Shown in pieces: positions 63,664 through 64,000 of a stretch of 64,000 bases of DNA. A program made the translations under genes and the position numbers. The notes beneath the pieces are model-generated. The model did not search any database. It worked only from the letters and a program-made list of their open reading frames with translations, and was not told the origin of the DNA. Origin of the DNA: Ignavibacteriota bacterium. Lineage in GTDB: Bacteria > Bacteroidota > Ignavibacteria > UBA10030 > BY39. Location of the stretch: assembly GCA_003327435.1 (NCBI GenBank), contig QOQV01000005.1, positions 62,001 to 126,000 on the forward strand, written 5' to 3'. The first letter of the stretch is position 1. Each line of letters opens with the position of its first letter.

Positions 63664-64000
63664 CTATTTTTCAATTTTTAATGAAACTAACAATTCCGTA
63701 CCAATATTACGCTCAGATTTTATTATTAATTTCCCCTTCAATTCTTTTGCTCTCATTTTTATTGAATTTATTCCCTTACCAGAAGTAATTTTGTTAGGGT
63801 CAAAACCTTTACCATTATCAACAATTTTAATATTTAAATAGCCCGAACTATAATTAGTAATAATTGTAAGGTCTGAACATCCAGAATGCTTACATACATT
63901 GTTTACTGCTTCCTTTAGAATCAGCCATAAATTTTTCCGTATTTCGGGTGATAAATTCATTGAAGGTAATATTTCTTTTGGAGGAATTTCGAAATTAAGA
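63664..64000 (-). CDS. Sensor histidine kinase, C-terminal part
   Basis: The frame stays open to the window edge; only the last ~112 codons are seen. They form a HATPase domain of the NarX/DesK type: N-box in LILKEAVNNVCKHSGCS, G1 box DNGKGFDPNKI, G2 box GKGINSIKMRAKEL. An internal ATG at 63960 is not the start, because the frame upstream (FEIPPKEILPS) continues in typical kinase sequence. It precedes the response regulator gene on the same strand. Confidence 0.92.
   Translation of the reverse strand, partial: LNFEIPPKEILPSMNLSPEIRKNLWLILKEAVNNVCKHSGCSDLTIITNYSSGYLNIKIVDNGKGFDPNKITSGKGINSIKMRAKELKGKLIIKSERNIGTELLVSLKIEK

Overview
The window is AT-rich bacterial DNA. Its proteins carry many C-terminal type IX secretion (T9SS) sorting domains of the NYPNPFNP type, and it encodes PorU-, PorV- and PorZ-like T9SS components. 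Together with low G+C and house-keeping genes such as tig-clpP-clpX, queF and ribH, this suggests a member of the Bacteroidota/Chlorobiota superphylum, most likely Ignavibacteria. That placement is inferred from gene style only; there is no rRNA here.

Left part (1-11.3 kb, minus strand): the 5' part of a YdjY-domain protein gene, a 1150-aa exported ankyrin protein sharing a duplicated ~105-bp upstream region with it, an anti-sigma-like zinc-finger/FG-GAP membrane protein with a possible distant sigma-like partner, a CotH/YCF48 T9SS cargo protein and an amidohydrolase. A tRNA-Arg, an orphan 186-aa gene and a serine-biosynthesis-like cluster (class V aminotransferase, SerA, DUF1015) follow.

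T9SS block (15.8-35.0 kb, minus strand): one transcription unit runs crp-like, PHP phosphatase, ribH, porZ-like, glycosyltransferase. A second runs porU, porV, an M6-like pseudoprotease, a lipoprotein, a peptidase-MA/TolB/beta-barrel fusion, a membrane protein and a threonine/serine dehydratase. The porU unit has a consensus promoter and a ~195-nt leader whose complementary segments form a textbook-like terminator/antiterminator choice just before the start codon. This is a candidate undescribed attenuator.

Middle (35.2-43.8 kb): lemA, an M48 protease and queF, then tRNA-Leu, tig, clpP and clpX on the plus strand. Convergent to these is a tightly overlapping three-gene unit: a RecA-like protein with a degenerate P-loop, a 93-aa protein and a B-family DNA polymerase lacking recognisable exonuclease motifs. 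Its promoter contains a perfect 8-4-8 palindrome exactly between -35 and -10, so a damage-inducible mutagenesis cassette analogous to ImuA-ImuB-DnaE2 is a reasonable hypothesis.

Defence island (44.3-54.6 kb, plus strand): type I restriction HsdR, a REP-associated (RAYT/IS200-like) transposase with a cluster of palindromic REP-like repeats, an HsdM-HsdS fusion, then a catalytically dead long Argonaute overlapping a SIR2 effector gene. The Argonaute-SIR2 pair is bracketed by two diverged copies of the hsdS 3' end and followed by a wrecked YhcG (DUF1016) nuclease gene.

Right part (54.6-64 kb, minus strand): T9SS cargo proteins (one a pseudogene), a repeat-rich surface protein, and a LuxR-type response regulator with the C-terminal part of its histidine kinase at the edge. 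Several promoters of the form TTGACA-like, 17 bp, TATATT recur through the window.
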